The notes: generated from the sequence alone by a model not told the origin. A stretch of DNA of 64,000 nt from Phragmites australis (GCF_958298935.1 NC_084924.1:7502001-7566000), one strand, 5' to 3'. Positions 1-13,000 are shown, numbered from the stretch's first letter. Translations and numbers: made by a program.

Positions 1-1194
1 CTCATCGGATAGTCTGGTGATCATAAATATAGTTACACCAGAGCATTTTCAGGGAAAGAAGAGAAAGTTCAACTACCGGATGGTCCGCTGTGATTGGAAT
101 GAACATCGGATGAATGCACCGAAGTATTTTATATAGAAAGGCTGTAAAGGCTCGGATAGCTCAAGATAACTCACCGGATGGTCTGGTGATGGATTTAAAG
201 ACACACTGGAGTATCCGGTGTTCACAAAGGCTATGAGTGGAGTTCTAACCGCTAGTTTCTGAATTTGTACTCACCGAATGATCCGGTGTTAATACTATTG
301 TTCTCACGGATCATACGGTGTTAACAATTTTTCTGAGCCGTTGGTAAAACGCCTAATTGACGGATTTGAGGCTATAAATATCCCTCCACTTAGTCATTTG
401 AAGGTGTGATATGCTGCTGGAGTCTAGAGGAAGCTCATACACACTTGAGAAGACATTCAAGTCACCAAAATACTAAAAATGATCATCCAAGGCAATTAAG
501 CACAAAATTAGAGAGTGTTTAGTACTTATAGGCCTAGAGTGAGCTGTAGCCAGGTGTTGTAGCTTAAAGAAGGAATCAAGGAGCAATCATAGCTTGTACC
601 GAGTGGTACGACAGTACCTTGGAGTCTTAGTGACTTGCCAGCATCTTGAGCTTTGGTGGCTAAAGCGTGTTGACCCTCTGACTTGGTGCAGAGTGGCGGC
701 AAGCCACATGTATGGGAACGCGAAGACCCTTCCTTTGGTGGCTCAAGCTCTGAAGTTATCAAGACAGCAAGTGACCGGAAGAAAAGCTAGTGGTGAGATC
801 TTTCCTTGGTAGTTTGGTGGCTCATCGTGCTTGAGATTTTGTCTTGGTGACTTGGTAGCTCAAGAGCCATGATTAGAAGAGACTTAGCGACCGGGAGCAT
901 ATCCTTTGTGAAGCTCTAATGTGGATTAGGGGTGACATTCATGTCATTGATATCATAAGATAAAAATCTCTTGTGCCGAGTTTGTCTCTCTACCTTATTT
1001 ACGTTTTTGCATTTATATTCTTACAATTTACCTTGCTAGAGTATGTTGTAATTCTCTTGAGCGGTAGAGTAGACACACTAGATAAATCTAGAGTATATTT
1101 AGATAGAAATCGATATTGGTTTATCTAGTATAGTTTTTGAGCTAATTTATTTTAGGTTTCTAAGTGTCCTAGTTCTCCCTCTCTTAGGACGTCA
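1..1194 (+). mobile_element. LTR-like arm, plus orientation, left edge cut off
   Basis: The segment carries repeated short palindromic motifs of the type caccggatgatccggtg and ends in a tract around 1160-1194 (ccctctcttaggacgtca) that resembles the 3' end of grass Copia LTRs. Positions about 400-1194 match, in inverted orientation, positions about 1602-2400; the stretch at 650-705 (ttgaccctctgacttgg, agagtggcggcaag) against 2112-2160 is especially clear. I infer a long LTR whose 5' end lies outside the window. No coding capacity is visible; short ORFs here look fortuitous. Confidence 0.5.
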
Positions 1195-1601
1195 CCATTC
1201 CTCACACTTGGCGATCTTGGGATCCATTTCTTCATTACTTGAGGTGTTTTGCCCATCTTCATCGTTGTTCTCTTCATCTTCATCACCATCATCTTCGCTT
1301 GAGCTTGACTCTTGCTCTTGCACTCTCATCTTCTCTTTCATATGTGGGTAAGGAGTTTGATTGCTTGTGAGGGCAAGATTTTTGACGCCGGATGAGCATG
1401 AACCTTCAACCTTCATGTTGATGGTCATCTCATGGACGGTGATCTTATCAAGAACTTAGTTTGAAGTTATCTTGCTAATGTTGTTGTTATCGTAAATGAT
1501 GGACACAATCAACTTGTACTTTGGAAGAAAAGCTTAAAGTATTCTTCTCACTACCTAATCGTCTCTAATTGGCATCAAACCTAGCGCTGAAGTAGGGATC
1601 A
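1192..1601 (-). pseudogene. Copia gag-like remnant between inverted LTR arms
   Basis: On the minus strand 1428-1192 reads through a very acidic serine/glutamate/aspartate-rich stretch (ESSSSEDDGDEDEENNDEDG), typical in style of the gag C-terminal region of SIRE/Opie-class Copia elements. It lies just downstream (in minus sense) of the LTR arm that ends at 1602, where gag would be expected. Only about 80 residues remain and the reading frame is not maintained towards 1600. Assignment rests on composition and position, not on a conserved domain. Confidence 0.35.
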
Positions 1602-2650
1602 GTGATGTCCTACGAGGGGGTGAATTAGGACACTTAAAACTTATTGGCTCCAAAAGCTTCATAAGATAAACATATATTAATTTCAATCTAAATGTGATAT
1701 GTGTTCATCTAGTATGTCTATTCTACCGTTCAAAAAGATTTACAACCTATAGTCAATCCTAAAAAACTACTTTAAGAAAGTAAACATGCAAAGATAGATT
1801 ACAAGTATGTAAATGCGGAAACAAAAAGATGGTAGAGAGAGCAAAGTTGGCACAATGGATTTTTATTCCATGGTATCAATAACATAAATGACATTCATAG
1901 TATATGTTGGAGCAGCCACCTAGGCTATAGCTCCCGAACGGCACCCGGTCACGGCCCTTGAGCCACTTAGGCCTCAAGTAGGTTGAGTCACTAAGTCACC
2001 AAGGCAAGACCTCACCACAAGCATCTCTTCCGATCACTTACCGTCACCTTCACTTCAGAGTTGAGCCATCAAGCCAAGGGTCTTTGTGTCTCTGTATAAG
2101 AGTCTTGCCGCCACTCTACACCAAGTGAGAGGGTCAACAAGTATTAGCCACCAAGACTTACGGTGCTAGTGAGTCACCAAGATTACAAGGTACCAGCGTA
2201 CCACTTGGTACAATGTGGAATCACTTCTTGATCACATCTCTAGGCAGCAACACCTATCAATAACTCTCTCTATGCATATTAGCACCAGACACTCTCTAAT
2301 ATTGTGTTTAATTGCCTTGGATGATCACTTTTAGCATTTTGATGGCTTGGATGTCTTCTCAAGTGTCTATGAGATTTCTTGTACTCCAGCACACTTAAAT
2401 GGCCGAGGGGGGGGGGTATTTATAGCCTTAAACCTATGAACTAGCCATTGTTTCAACGGTAAAAACAGACTATGAATACCGGATAATCCATACCAACAAC
2501 AGTACAAACACCGGACCATCCGTCGTATACAACAATAAAAAAACTAGCCACAAGAACTCTACTCAAACTTATTGTGAACACCGAATTTTCCGGTGTAGTT
2601 TTGAACTTCTGGTCACATCAATCAGAACTTTCGATATCCATGATTTTCAA
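1602..2650 (-). mobile_element. LTR-like arm, minus orientation
   Basis: Inverted partner of the arm at 1-1194. On the plus strand it opens with tgatgtcctacgaggggg and tgaattaggacac, the reverse complement of an LTR 3' terminus. It then carries the same blocks as the left arm in reverse order, including accggaccatccg-type palindromes at 2460-2600. A G-run (ggggggggg) lies near 2406. The outer boundary is not sharply visible; sequence similarity fades between 2600 and 2760. Confidence 0.5.
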
Positions 2651-2799
2651 CATTTTCAGCAACACTAGTCTAGATTTTCATCCGATCTTCTTCCAACTTG
2701 ATCCTAAGTCTTTTATCCATATCTTATCTATCTCCGGGTAAGTGTGAATGGAAGGAGGACATGGACATATCTATGAGAGAAGGATCAAAGCTAGAGCCA

Positions 2800-3907
2800 A
2801 CCCATCTTTGCTGAGAAGCTCAAGAGGAAGACTCAAATAAAAAACAACAGGTAGAGGCAGAACTCCATACCCAGATCCTTCAATTGGCTATGAGCAAAGT
2901 TCTCAAACAGTAAATGTTGAAAGAGGTGGTCCTCTACCACCTAGAAAAGGAAGCAGCTCTAGTACTCAGGAAGAAAGTAAAGAAGATATTGAAATAGAGG
3001 AACAAGGAAAATTTGGACGCTTGAGGATGCATGTGCCTGTTAGATCAAATGATCATCCAAGGCATTGTCTCAATTACAAGGGCAGGTCATCTATTGTTAA
3101 AAAGGAAAGGGAAGCTCATCCCTTTAGGTATCACATGTTCTCTACCGACAATCGCTTCTGGAACTTTTTTCAGTAGGACTACTACAAGTCTATCATTCTT
3201 CAAAGGAAGTATCACAATTCTCGTATGCAGTGGATTGATTGGAGATATATGGAAAGCCAAAATGATGATATTTTCAATGAAGTGATAGCCGCTTGTGACT
3301 TCCATAACCTCAAAAGGATCATGGCTTTTGAATATCCTTGATGTGTAGAAGTGATTGCTCAGTTCTATGCTACCTTGTATGTTGAAAAGAATGTTGCAAG
3401 GACAATTCATTGGATGACAAATGGTTCATGGTATAAGATCAAGTATTAATGTTTGTTAGACTTTTGGGTTTCACTTCAGGTGATTTTCGCAACATAGTGC
3501 AGATCCACAGTGAAAGTGCGTTGGAAACAAGTGATATGGAATTCATGTACAATATGGATGAAGAATATGTTCTTGGCAAAATATAAGGTCTTCTTCATTT
3601 CTATGCTTACCTCAACAGAATGTTTAGAAAGACCATTGCACCTAAGGATGGAGATGACAATAGAATTCTTTCTTTCTCAAGAAACTTGCTTGCAAGAATG
3701 AAGAAGAACATAAAGTTTGATGTGTTCAACTTTATTTGGGAGGAGATTTGCTTCACCTTCATTGACCCAAAAAGAGGATGTGGATATGCGCCATACATCA
3801 TGTTTTTAATTGAAAAGGTCACAAATCTCTCTTTTCATAAGGAGCTAAAGCACACCGGATTGCAAGTAAGGTTAATCAAGTGTTCTCGCTCCTCTAGGAA
3901 AGAGGAG
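2800..3907 (+). pseudogene. Retroelement-type ORF, 5' part, decayed and interrupted
   Basis: A continuous protein-like reading can be followed from about 2845 (RGRTPYPDPSIGYEQSSQ) through 3010-3430 (HPFRYHMFSTDNRFWNFF; WIDWRYMESQNDDIFNEV; EVIAQFYATLYVEKNVAR) and, after a frame change near 3450, 3620-3907 (MFRKTIAPKDGDDNRILS; FSVF-like FDVFNFIWEEI; CGYAPYIMFLIEKVTN). In-frame stops at about 3166 and 3340 plus the frame change make it a pseudogene. I do not recognise a catalytic domain; the style resembles ORFs labelled putative plant transposon protein in grass retroelements. It is broken at 3907 by the LTR unit at 3908-6703 and resumes at 6709. Confidence 0.5.
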
Positions 3908-6703
3908 TGTCACGTCCCAAATTCTTAACCACGCAATTAAGCATAATCATGCTTCTTAAAGCATTATGTTTAATTTTGTGTAATGGTAATTCAGAATGCT
4001 AATGCACTTCGTTAAAAGTCAATTGGATGAGAGAAGAAAATTTGGGAGAGAAAAAAAGTTGAATTCGCAGTCAAAATAGGCTCCTTTCTCTAACACGTGG
4101 GCCCCACACCTCACCCGCTGCCTCTCTCAAGTGGGTAGCACCCCACTTGCCCTCTCTCTCCTCCTCTCACTCCCCATGTCCCCACCCGAGTTGCAGGAGC
4201 AGCAGCAGCTCCCCTCCCTCTCCCTCAAGCTCACTCTCTCCTTCTCTCTCAAAATCCGACATCAACAGAAGGATTCGAGGTGAGTATGTGATACCTACGC
4301 GATGAAGAACTCATAATCTACTCATCCATCTAATTCATTTTCGTTTTCCCGAAGGATTCGAATCAATTTTGATGATTTTTGGTGATTAGGGTTGAAACGT
4401 GAAGAACACCGGGATTCTTCATCTCCCGAGTGTTTCCTCCATTCCCCGGCGGTCACCCAACTCCACAAGTATCTTGGGTAAGTCCCTTAAGCTTCCCATG
4501 GCATGAATTCGTGATTTGGGTGGTCGATTTTGAATTGGAGCAAAGTTCATGAGTTTTGAAGTTTGGAACCAAAATGTGGATTTAGATTAGATTTGAGTTA
4601 GGAATCAAGTTGCTAGGTTGATAAGTGAATTCTAGACTCCATAAACCATCTCAAATATGTTCCCCTTTGGATTGGAGAGAATTGCAAATCGATTTGGTAA
4701 AGTTTTTCCCCAAAATGTAGCTTTTCTAGACAGTCCGAAAGTTCCGAACAATTTTCCGGAGGTTCAGCAGTCCGGAACTTCCGCAGAAATCTACAGAACT
4801 TCCGTAGTTACTATTCATCAGACGGTCCGAAAGTTGTAAAATTCATAATAAATTCTCCGTAGCTCCAAAAATTATGAAACCAATTTTGCTAGTCTCCTTA
4901 TGACTTGTTCTATCTAGGAAAATTGTTTCCCTGCATTATGTGGCATATTTTGGGCTTTTCTTCATATGTGACTTGTGGCATCTATTGTTTCTTTTCATTC
5001 ATGCTTATCATTGCACGTGTTATGCTTCATAGAGCACATCGATCCGTCGATCCTAAGGGGATCCTGACGCTCCCCACCTATTTGAACCAGTGCATCGAGG
5101 CAAGAAACTAAGCATATTAATCCATCTTGTGTAATTGGATAAGTCTAAAATTGATGAAATATGCTTATGTATGTATGCATGTTTAGTGAGTCAGTGTCGG
5201 GTACTAATGTGTAGAACCTATGGCGATTACATTCTTCTACTTTGAATACTTATGTATTTACATTCCTTGTAGCCTTGAGATGTTGTCAATGTCTAGGTAT
5301 GAGCTTGACTTATATGCTTATTCATACTTAGGTTATTCGGTAGAAGTCGAACAACAACGCATTCCGTTGTTCGCGAGCATAGGACCTTCTTATGATTACA
5401 TACACTTGTTGAGGTTGAGATGGTCATATGAGTGGTGAGTATGAGACGAGGTGTGGGCGGTGCTAGAAGGTGTTTTATCTTGCCCAGATGTGGAGTTTCC
5501 TTGGGTAGGTCGGTAGAGGAAATTGGACACCGTAGACCGTTTTGCCCCAGTTAAGCACCGATTGTCGATGTTGTTGGCTTTAGCACTTACCTTACTCACC
5601 ACATGTCGATCTAATGGTAAGACGAGACGAATACCTTCGCAATTGTGGCTTTTTGGGCGTGGATATCGACGGTGTGAGCGGGCGGGCTTGTAGCGGTACT
5701 AGTTTGCTACGAGAATAGTTCTAGTACCGCCACGCCGAGTGATGCATGATCCAATCGGTTGGGACTGGTTGGAAAAGGTTGTCACGAGTACCCCCTTGTG
5801 TGCACTTTGGCCGATGGCACAAGCTGTATGGTCCTCGTGTCGTGTGGGTCCAGGAGTATCCCCTGCAGGGTGTATAAACAGTTCGAACTGCCGCACTCTC
5901 GGTCATGAGCATACTTCTGTCCATCTGCATCGGTTGTAGAGTTTCGAGTATGGTTTGTGATTCGGTATGTGGGAGATGGTGATGTTGGTTCTTGTTACTT
6001 ATTGATACACATGTTGGTTACAATTACACTTGTTCAATTGTTAGTTGCAGGGTAGTTTTCATATGTTTTGGTTAAGTTTCAGTCGCTCACATATATATCT
6101 AGGATGCTTAGTGCATATATTTTACCTAACCTGTGGGTCATCCTTGCTAATGATCAATACATAATTCTTGGAGTCGAGCTACGTATATGTGCTCTATATG
6201 GTTTAAGTCTTGCGAGTACCTTCGTACTCATGTTTGCGCTTTCAGGTACTCCTCTTGCTGAGGAAGAGACTGTTTTTGGCTACTTCGTGCCTGTCGATTT
6301 TGGTGGCGAGCAAGAGTAGTGCGTCCTACTCTAAAAGTGACGTTTTTGAGACGGTGCCTAAGGGCATGCGACACTATTCTCTTCTGTTGTTTATAAGTTT
6401 AACTTTCCGCTGCGTAGTTCTTTTGTGGTTAGGAGTTGAGGGGTTTTGTCTCCTTCTAGCTTGCTTTTGTTGTAAATTGTTGAAATCAATTGCATATTTA
6501 ATACTTGCAATATAAATGTTTATTACTCGCTCTTTATTAAGCTATGTTGTGATGTATATGTTGGAAGCTATGTGTTCCGGTCCTTGGACACAAAACACGT
6601 GCCGTGACTACCGGAGCGGTATTCTGTTTAATTGCTGAAGTCATGATCGTGTCAGTGATCGACTTAGTGATTAATTAGAATACTGTTTGGACGGTTCCTC
6701 ACA
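3908..6703. mobile_element. 2.8 kb solo LTR or non-autonomous LTR element
   Basis: The unit starts TGTCACGTCCC and ends CCTCACA, so it has TG...CA ends. It is flanked by identical 5-bp sequences AGGAG at 3903-3907 and 6704-6708. Removing the unit plus one AGGAG restores the frame of the surrounding ORF (RKEE joined to SP...). No gag, protease, integrase or polymerase reading is seen inside, so it is either one very long LTR left after recombination or a non-coding LTR derivative. Small ORFs inside have no recognisable domain. Orientation is uncertain. Confidence 0.75.
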
Positions 6704-6708
6704 AGGAG

Positions 6709-7017
6709 TCACCTTAGGCTGAAGCTTCTTCTTTCTTCACTCTTTGGATCCTAAAGTCCATCTTTTGCTTATGCAAGACTACTTATGTGAGAGTTCAGAA
6801 AGAGATGGCTGCTAGGAAGAAGCTCACTATGACAGTCAAGGAAATCCACATGCACATTGATATTCAGTCACCTTGCTCTCCCAATTGTTCTGAGGTTGAG
6901 GATAGCAATGAGGACGTGATAGAAGATCCTTTCAGTGCAGATCCTGCCCCTGTTCTTGATCATGGTTTTGAGTCCGATGAAGCTAAGGAGGGAGATGAGG
7001 AGGACAGTGATGAGTAG
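6709..7017 (+). pseudogene. Retroelement-type ORF, 3' part with acidic C-terminus
   Basis: In frame with the 5' part after excision of the 3908-6703 unit, apart from one stop (TAG) at 6715. The clearest stretch runs from 6787 to the stop at 7017 and ends in an acidic tail (FESDEAKEGDEEDSDE). Downstream at about 7060 is the sequence caaagggggagagaa, a feature commonly seen between the last ORF and the 3' LTR of grass Copia elements. The function of the product is unknown. Confidence 0.45.
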
Positions 7018-7535
7018 TTCTATATCTTAGTTTCTTTCTTCCTTTTTGGTGTCTTGATGTCAAAGGGGGAGAGAAAATCTTAATTGCATATCTTATGTCT
7101 TCTTCGATTCCGTTTCCATCATTGTCAGTCAGATGTTGTTATTCGAGTTTATGTGTTGAACCTTGTTTTTATTTTTTTTTACGAACTCAACTCTAATGTG
7201 CTAGTGTGATATTATGTTCCACCTTTATGTATTGTGGATGTCATGTCATATGCATTCTTTATTTCTTATATGAGACGACATGCCTTAAGTATTCATATTC
7301 TTTTATGCCACAATGTCGCACATGGTCACACATTTGGACCCCACGAATGCAAAGATATAGGGGAGCTCTTTCTGAAATTTCCTTTAAAATTGTACATTTG
7401 ATTTTTCAATCAAATCTCTCAATACACACATTTAGGGGGAACTCTATATATATCTTGGCATCCAAAAAACATTTTCATTTAAAATCGCTCATAAGGTTTA
7501 ATCGTGGTATCATCAATCACCAAAAATAAGGAGAT
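7018..7535 (+). other. 3' untranslated part of the LTR element, no gene seen
   Basis: AT-rich sequence between the acidic ORF and the 3' LTR. It ends in a purine-rich stretch caaaaataaggagat at 7521-7535, which is a plausible polypurine tract directly before the LTR start. I see no coding region. Confidence 0.45.
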
Positions 7536-9064
7536 TGAAAGTGCATCTAGGACTCATATGTGGGTTTTGATGATTGGCGATAAACAATTAAGAGACTAAT
7601 ATGTTTAATGAGTATTTGAATAGGTAGTAGTTCCAATGATGAAAGCTAAACGACGTTGACGATCCCAAAAAATGAACAAAGAAGATGGTGGTTGAATATT
7701 CCTAATGTTATAGCATTTTATTTTTGTTTGAGTATAGGAATATCATTCTATTTTTGTTTGAGTGCTCAAAGTTTATCTTTAAAATGAGAGACACAATTCG
7801 CAACACGGACACATTGGTTAAAAACTCTGTTGAGATCGGAAGTTCCGATGTTGATCATAATGTCTGATGTTCCTCAAATCCTAGAATCTCGGGTTTCTGA
7901 TTTGAATTTACTCGAAAGTTCTGAATTTCTAGATCGTAAGTTCCGATGTGGACTGGAATGTCCAGTGTTTCTAAAATCTTAGGTTCTCGAGTTGGTTTTA
8001 TCTAGTGCTAATCGGAAGTTCGGATGTTGTGATCGGAAGTTCCGATCTAAGTCAAACTGTCCGATTTCCTTTAATTCTTGGGTTCTCGGTTTGGAGTTTT
8101 GTTGTTAATCGGAAGTTCTGATGTGTGTATTTCTCCAGTTTTGGTTTAGGTCGAGCAAGTCGATGTTGTTACTTTGCACTGATTTGAAGTTCCAATTTGA
8201 ATATCGGAAGTTTTGATGTGGGCCGAGAAAGTGCATAATGACTAGTTTTTGAGGGTACCCTATATATACCTCCTCACCATCACCTCTCCGGGATGCTGGT
8301 ACTTTGAAGAAGAAAACCATTTCTAGAGCCCCAAAGAGCACCACTCCTCTCCCTTATTTTATGTTTCATCTTGTGAAAAGGATTTGAGTGAGAGATCTAG
8401 TGAAAGTGACTTTGAGTTCATCTTTGAGCACTAGGGTTCATCTCCAAGCTTTGCTTTGTGCGTTTTTGTTACTCTTGGAGAGTGAGGTCTCCTAAATGGC
8501 TAGGCATCACTTACGAGCCCCAGTAGATTGTGGTGTACCATGAGAAGTTTGTGAAGGCCGGATTCCACTTCTGAAAGGTAAGGAATACCAAGTGGAAGTG
8601 AGGAGTGCTTTGTTCAACCTCAATTGGAATAGGGTTGAAAGAGACCTGACTCAAGTAGGACCAAGTCCCTCAATGGAGACGTAGGATTCTCTTAAGGATC
8701 TGAACTTCGGGAACAAATCCATCGCATCTCTGCTATTGGTTATTTCTATCCTATTATGTGATCTCGAGCAATTAGTTCATTATATCGAGTTAGACTTTAT
8801 GCTTTCTAGTTCTATCTTAAATTGAGTAGCATCATACCCTACTACATCTTGCATTGGGTAGTTTAACTCATCATTGCTCGTAGTTCTTGCTTTGTTTCTT
8901 TTTAGGCAAATAGGAAGTTCCGATCGTCTACATCAGAACTTTCGGTGTCAGTCGGAATATCTGATATCTAATATCGGAACATCTAATCTGTTTTCACTGT
9001 GCTATTTTAATATTTTGAAAAAGCACTTATTCACCCCTCTCTAGGTCGGTATCTCGATCCTTCA
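7536..9064 (+). mobile_element. 3' LTR of the Copia-like host element
   Basis: Begins TGAAAGTGCATCTAGG and ends CGATCCTTCA, the terminal sequences of a common grass LTR class (TGAAAG...CTTTCA). About 1.53 kb long. It contains many degenerate copies of a cggaagttccgatgt motif (7840-8220 and 8910-8990) and a likely promoter/leader around 8260 (ccctatatatacctcc). The purine tract just before it supports the plus orientation. No matching 5' LTR is present nearby, so the element is truncated or rearranged at its 5' side. Confidence 0.6.
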
Positions 9065-9356
9065 CATTGCCCGAACCGTCTCTACTGCCACCCACCAGAG
9101 CAGAGCGCTGGAGGCCCTTGCTACCCTGCTGCTACCCGTGGAGGAAGATGGAGGGGGGGAGGCAGAAGACCGGCCACCGCTTGGGTCTGTGCCCTGGCCA
9201 AGACCAGCCGTGCGAGGCCTTGTGGCTGTGAGAGGTGGACGGAGCCTTCCTACTGCTATCACCCATGGAGCCACTCATTCATCGACAGATACAATTCATC
9301 ACGCTCGTGTCATTTGGCCGGCCAATGTCATCAACATCCTCAGTTACTTCTTCATG

Positions 9357-9415
<59 letters not shown>

Positions 9416-9960
9416 GTCTCATCCCGGTCGTGCTGTGGTGTTGTCTTTTCTTGCTCTGTGTTAGGCCCGGCCTTCGCGCCGTTGCAACGTGGAGGTTGTA
9501 GCTATACCGGCCATCGCGTCGTGATTCCATGATCTGGCCACGGTCGCCATTGAGGTAGCCATCACCGCCTTCCTGGTGGGCTCCAACGAGCAAGGCAGCG
9601 TGGTCGGCTCGGTGGCCAGGGCTTTAGTGCAATAGGGGCTCTAGCCCTCTTCTTCAGCGATGAAGGCGAGCAGCCGGTCTTGGCCGAGGTGTAGATCTAA
9701 GCGATGGCGAGGGAGAAGAAGAAGAGGCTGGCAGGTGGGCTCTAATGTGGGAGATGCTAAGACAGTATGGTCAGGTCACATGGGATGCAAGTCAGCAGCG
9801 CCATGTGTGCAAAACTACTCTGAAATAGGTCGAGGGACAAGTTCTGGACGGTTTTAAATGTTAGGGGATGAAAGATTTTTGGTATTGGAGTTGAATGACG
9901 AAAATTAAACTGTAGAGATAGTTGTGGGACGAAAAATAGACCTTTTCCTACTTTTAACAC
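9065..9960. other. Unassigned GC-rich segment with possible transposon end
   Basis: GC-rich sequence without a convincing gene; open frames across 9140-9590 are produced by a CT repeat and high GC. The end at 9850-9956 (gttgtgggacgaaaaat, agaccttttccta) resembles the terminal repeat of the Mutator-like element seen at 57100-57203. This may be one terminus of a related element, but no partner terminus is visible. Confidence 0.3.
9358..9411. repeat. (CT)n microsatellite
   Basis: About 27 uninterrupted CT units, followed by tgtctgtctc. Confidence 0.95.
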
Positions 9961-9995
9961 CTTTCATGTTTCTTTTCTAATAAAGAGGGTCGTCT

Positions 9996-10017
9996 TCTCT
10001 CTCTCTCTCTCTCTCTT
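9996..10017. repeat. Short (CT)n microsatellite
   Basis: About ten CT units within cgtcttctct...cttcgt. Confidence 0.9.
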
Positions 10018-13000
10018 CGTATCCAGACAAGACATGTGAGGATCCACACTTGCGAGTTCCTTCCCCTGCAAGAGTGTCGTCATTCTCTTCTCTAGAGATG
10101 TTCATCTCTGCGGCTCGCCGCCGCGCAGCCCAGTTTGGGTTAGGGTTGGGGGCTATGGCCCGAGGGGTTCACCAGTGGCCTCAAGTATAGAGGGAGATCG
10201 GGGAGGCGGTAGCCTGACGGAGTGTGGCGGTATAGGAGATGTGGAATTGGCACGATTAGAGCCGCGAACGAGGAATTTGGCAGTGGGCGACGAAAATGAA
10301 TCATTTAACTGGTGGCGGGAGCCACCGAGGATGGGTAAGGTAGGTTGTGCGGGGATGATCAACATTTCTGGAGGAGAGATTGAGAGAAAAACAGAGCAGG
10401 CATCATGGTTGTGTGGCAAGGTTGAAGAAAGATCTGCTCACAATGTTGACTAAAAATGGTTCAAATTTCAGGCGATTGACATATAGTCTCTTCCAACTTT
10501 TAATGCATTCAGTGTTGCAAATGACCCAACCAAAAACAAACCTAAGTTTACAAAATAATATAAAAGATAATACTTTTGTGCTAGTGTTGGCACAACAAAG
10601 GGCATGTAACAGAATAAAGTCCTATTTGCAATATGGAGTTTCCATGGAAACATTTCATTTTTTTTACCAAACATAATTGCTGAGAGTTTTAAGGAAAAAA
10701 TTTATATGGAGGCGTGCTCTATATCTCTCCTCCTGTGACACCACTCTCGATTCAACCCACGCATGCATCACTGGTCTCCAAGCATGGAGAAAGCCAAGTG
10801 TAGGTCCATCTCATCGCAATCGAGCCTCCTCAGAGCAACGAGCTGTATATTTTCCCATTGCAGCACCATCGAGCCAAGCACTATCGAGCCGCATTTGTCC
10901 TCATCATTGAGGTTGTGGTGCATTGAGCCATAATTTTTTTTCATCCATCTGCACTCGTTGATAGACCTGTCAATAGTTTCCATGCTAACTGCTCAAACTT
11001 GGCACTTGAGGTTGTGGTGCATTGAGCCTTAATTTTCTTATCCATCTACACTCGCTGATAGACCTGTTAGATATTTGATAAGCTTCATCAGGCTTAGGTG
11101 ATTTTGAACATGTGATCCTTCGTCAAATCTAGGGATCACCACGGTGGTATGCAAATAGCGGTCTTGAAAATAGTTAGTGCTCAACCCAAATGAAGGCATC
11201 AACATGGCCATTCCTTTAAAGAATTTTGGAGTTGCGGTATGTTCAATCCAAGCTACCTTATTGCATCCCACCATTGCAATTTTGAGTTGATTCTGCAACA
11301 ACTTCCCTATTCCCATTGTTGCTCACAGATCTGGAGGTCGTGGCATGAATGTGGGGGTGTTGGGGCAGATGAATGAAGTTGTGGTGGATGGCAATGACAT
11401 GTATAGTTGCCCCAAGGTAGTGGATGTGGTAGGTGGCAGCGGCATGGAGTGGTGCATCGGGATGAGTGACATGGGGAGGGGCAACATAGCCGTGACAACA
11501 AAGCTTAGATCCAAGCGGATTATGGAGGCATAGAAATAGGATGCTCACTATAGAGGGTGATGGCGGTGCTCACAACATTGCTGATGGAAACTCCAGGAAC
11601 AACAGCGATGGTGCTGCATTGAGCTAGCGCTAGCTTGGGACCAACACATATGCGGCTGGCGTTGTGGCCTTTGATAATCGAAAGAGCACCAACGAGCAGA
11701 GCCTCCCCAAATAGGAGGGCATCACCGACTGAGGTACAAGCAAGCATGACAACGGCGGTGAGGAGGACACGAGCCAAATGGCAACACCAGAGCGTCAGTG
11801 AGTCGGCATTGTACCCACCACGAAGGGCAAATTTCTACTAAGAACTTTACTTACGCATAATACTACAATACTACTATAGATCTACAAGGTGAGCTTGGTC
11901 CCTGCTCGCTCTCAACGGCGGTGGGCTCATTGGAGAAGGAGGAGGAGGACTGATGCCTAGGGAGTATGCGAGTCGCAGGTCATAAGAGCTTTCCTTTGTC
12001 GGTCCATCTACTGCAATTCTTTGCCTTGTTGATTGGCCGTTAGTCGTTAGGTACTCATGTTTCAACGAGCGACATCCAAGCAACTAGCCATAGGACATGC
12101 ACACACCATCATTTCCTTGCCTGTAGTACACCAAAAGTCTCCAAGGCTCCGCGACAACTCTTGTGGTCTTGCTTGCACATCACATCCCCCTCCAATTTTT
12201 TAACAATCATACAATAATATTTTAAAATAACCCATTACGAATTGGAGAGTATAGTCATCGCACCTTGCAGGTACTAGGCAGTATTGGAGATGAATTGTCC
12301 ATCGTTGCCTTGTTGGCCTAATGAAGCAAACACTAAATGGTGAGGTGATATCTAGTGATTCATACAACACTTGTCTCTACCTTGGATGTGTATTAGTGGA
12401 TAGAATTTTGATGGACTTGATTTTCCTCGTGTAGCACCATCATCACTTTTATTTGTGATGGGACTCTAATGCCCAAGACTAAATCTGTTTTGCCATCTTG
12501 ACGATTAGTAGAGAGTACGTTGACACCATAATTTTCCATGTCTTATTTGTCTGTAGATGCATCAACATCTTTGATTGTTGAAGAGAGTGACATTTTCATG
12601 CAGGATAGGATCTTCTTACTCTTTCCCGTGGTTCCTATGATCTGATAGAAGCTTCAATTATGCTATCAGAATGCAAGATATTTTTTTGTGAAGGATGAGT
12701 GCAAGCCAACTATGAAGGTGTTGTAGTGGCTGCTTGATGATGATAATGTGATCAAGGGAAAGCATGGACGTTGCTAAAAAAAGAGGAAGCATGATCACTT
12801 CATTTGGAATGAAAAATTGCCTTATGGGACATGGATCACCTCCAAGGTGCAACACAACGAAGAAGTCGTGGTGATCCATGTTGGGCCTCCGGCAAGGCCT
12901 GAATATGTAACGTTTTGGATAAAAAAAAAAGGCAGTGGGCCTTTGATGTTTCATAAGAGTTCTTTCATCTATACTACCTACCTACACTACAATGCAATAT

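Noticed and set aside
9138..9593. Several frames rich in Ser-Leu or Glu-Arg repeats.
   Set aside because: They are translations of the (CT)n microsatellite.
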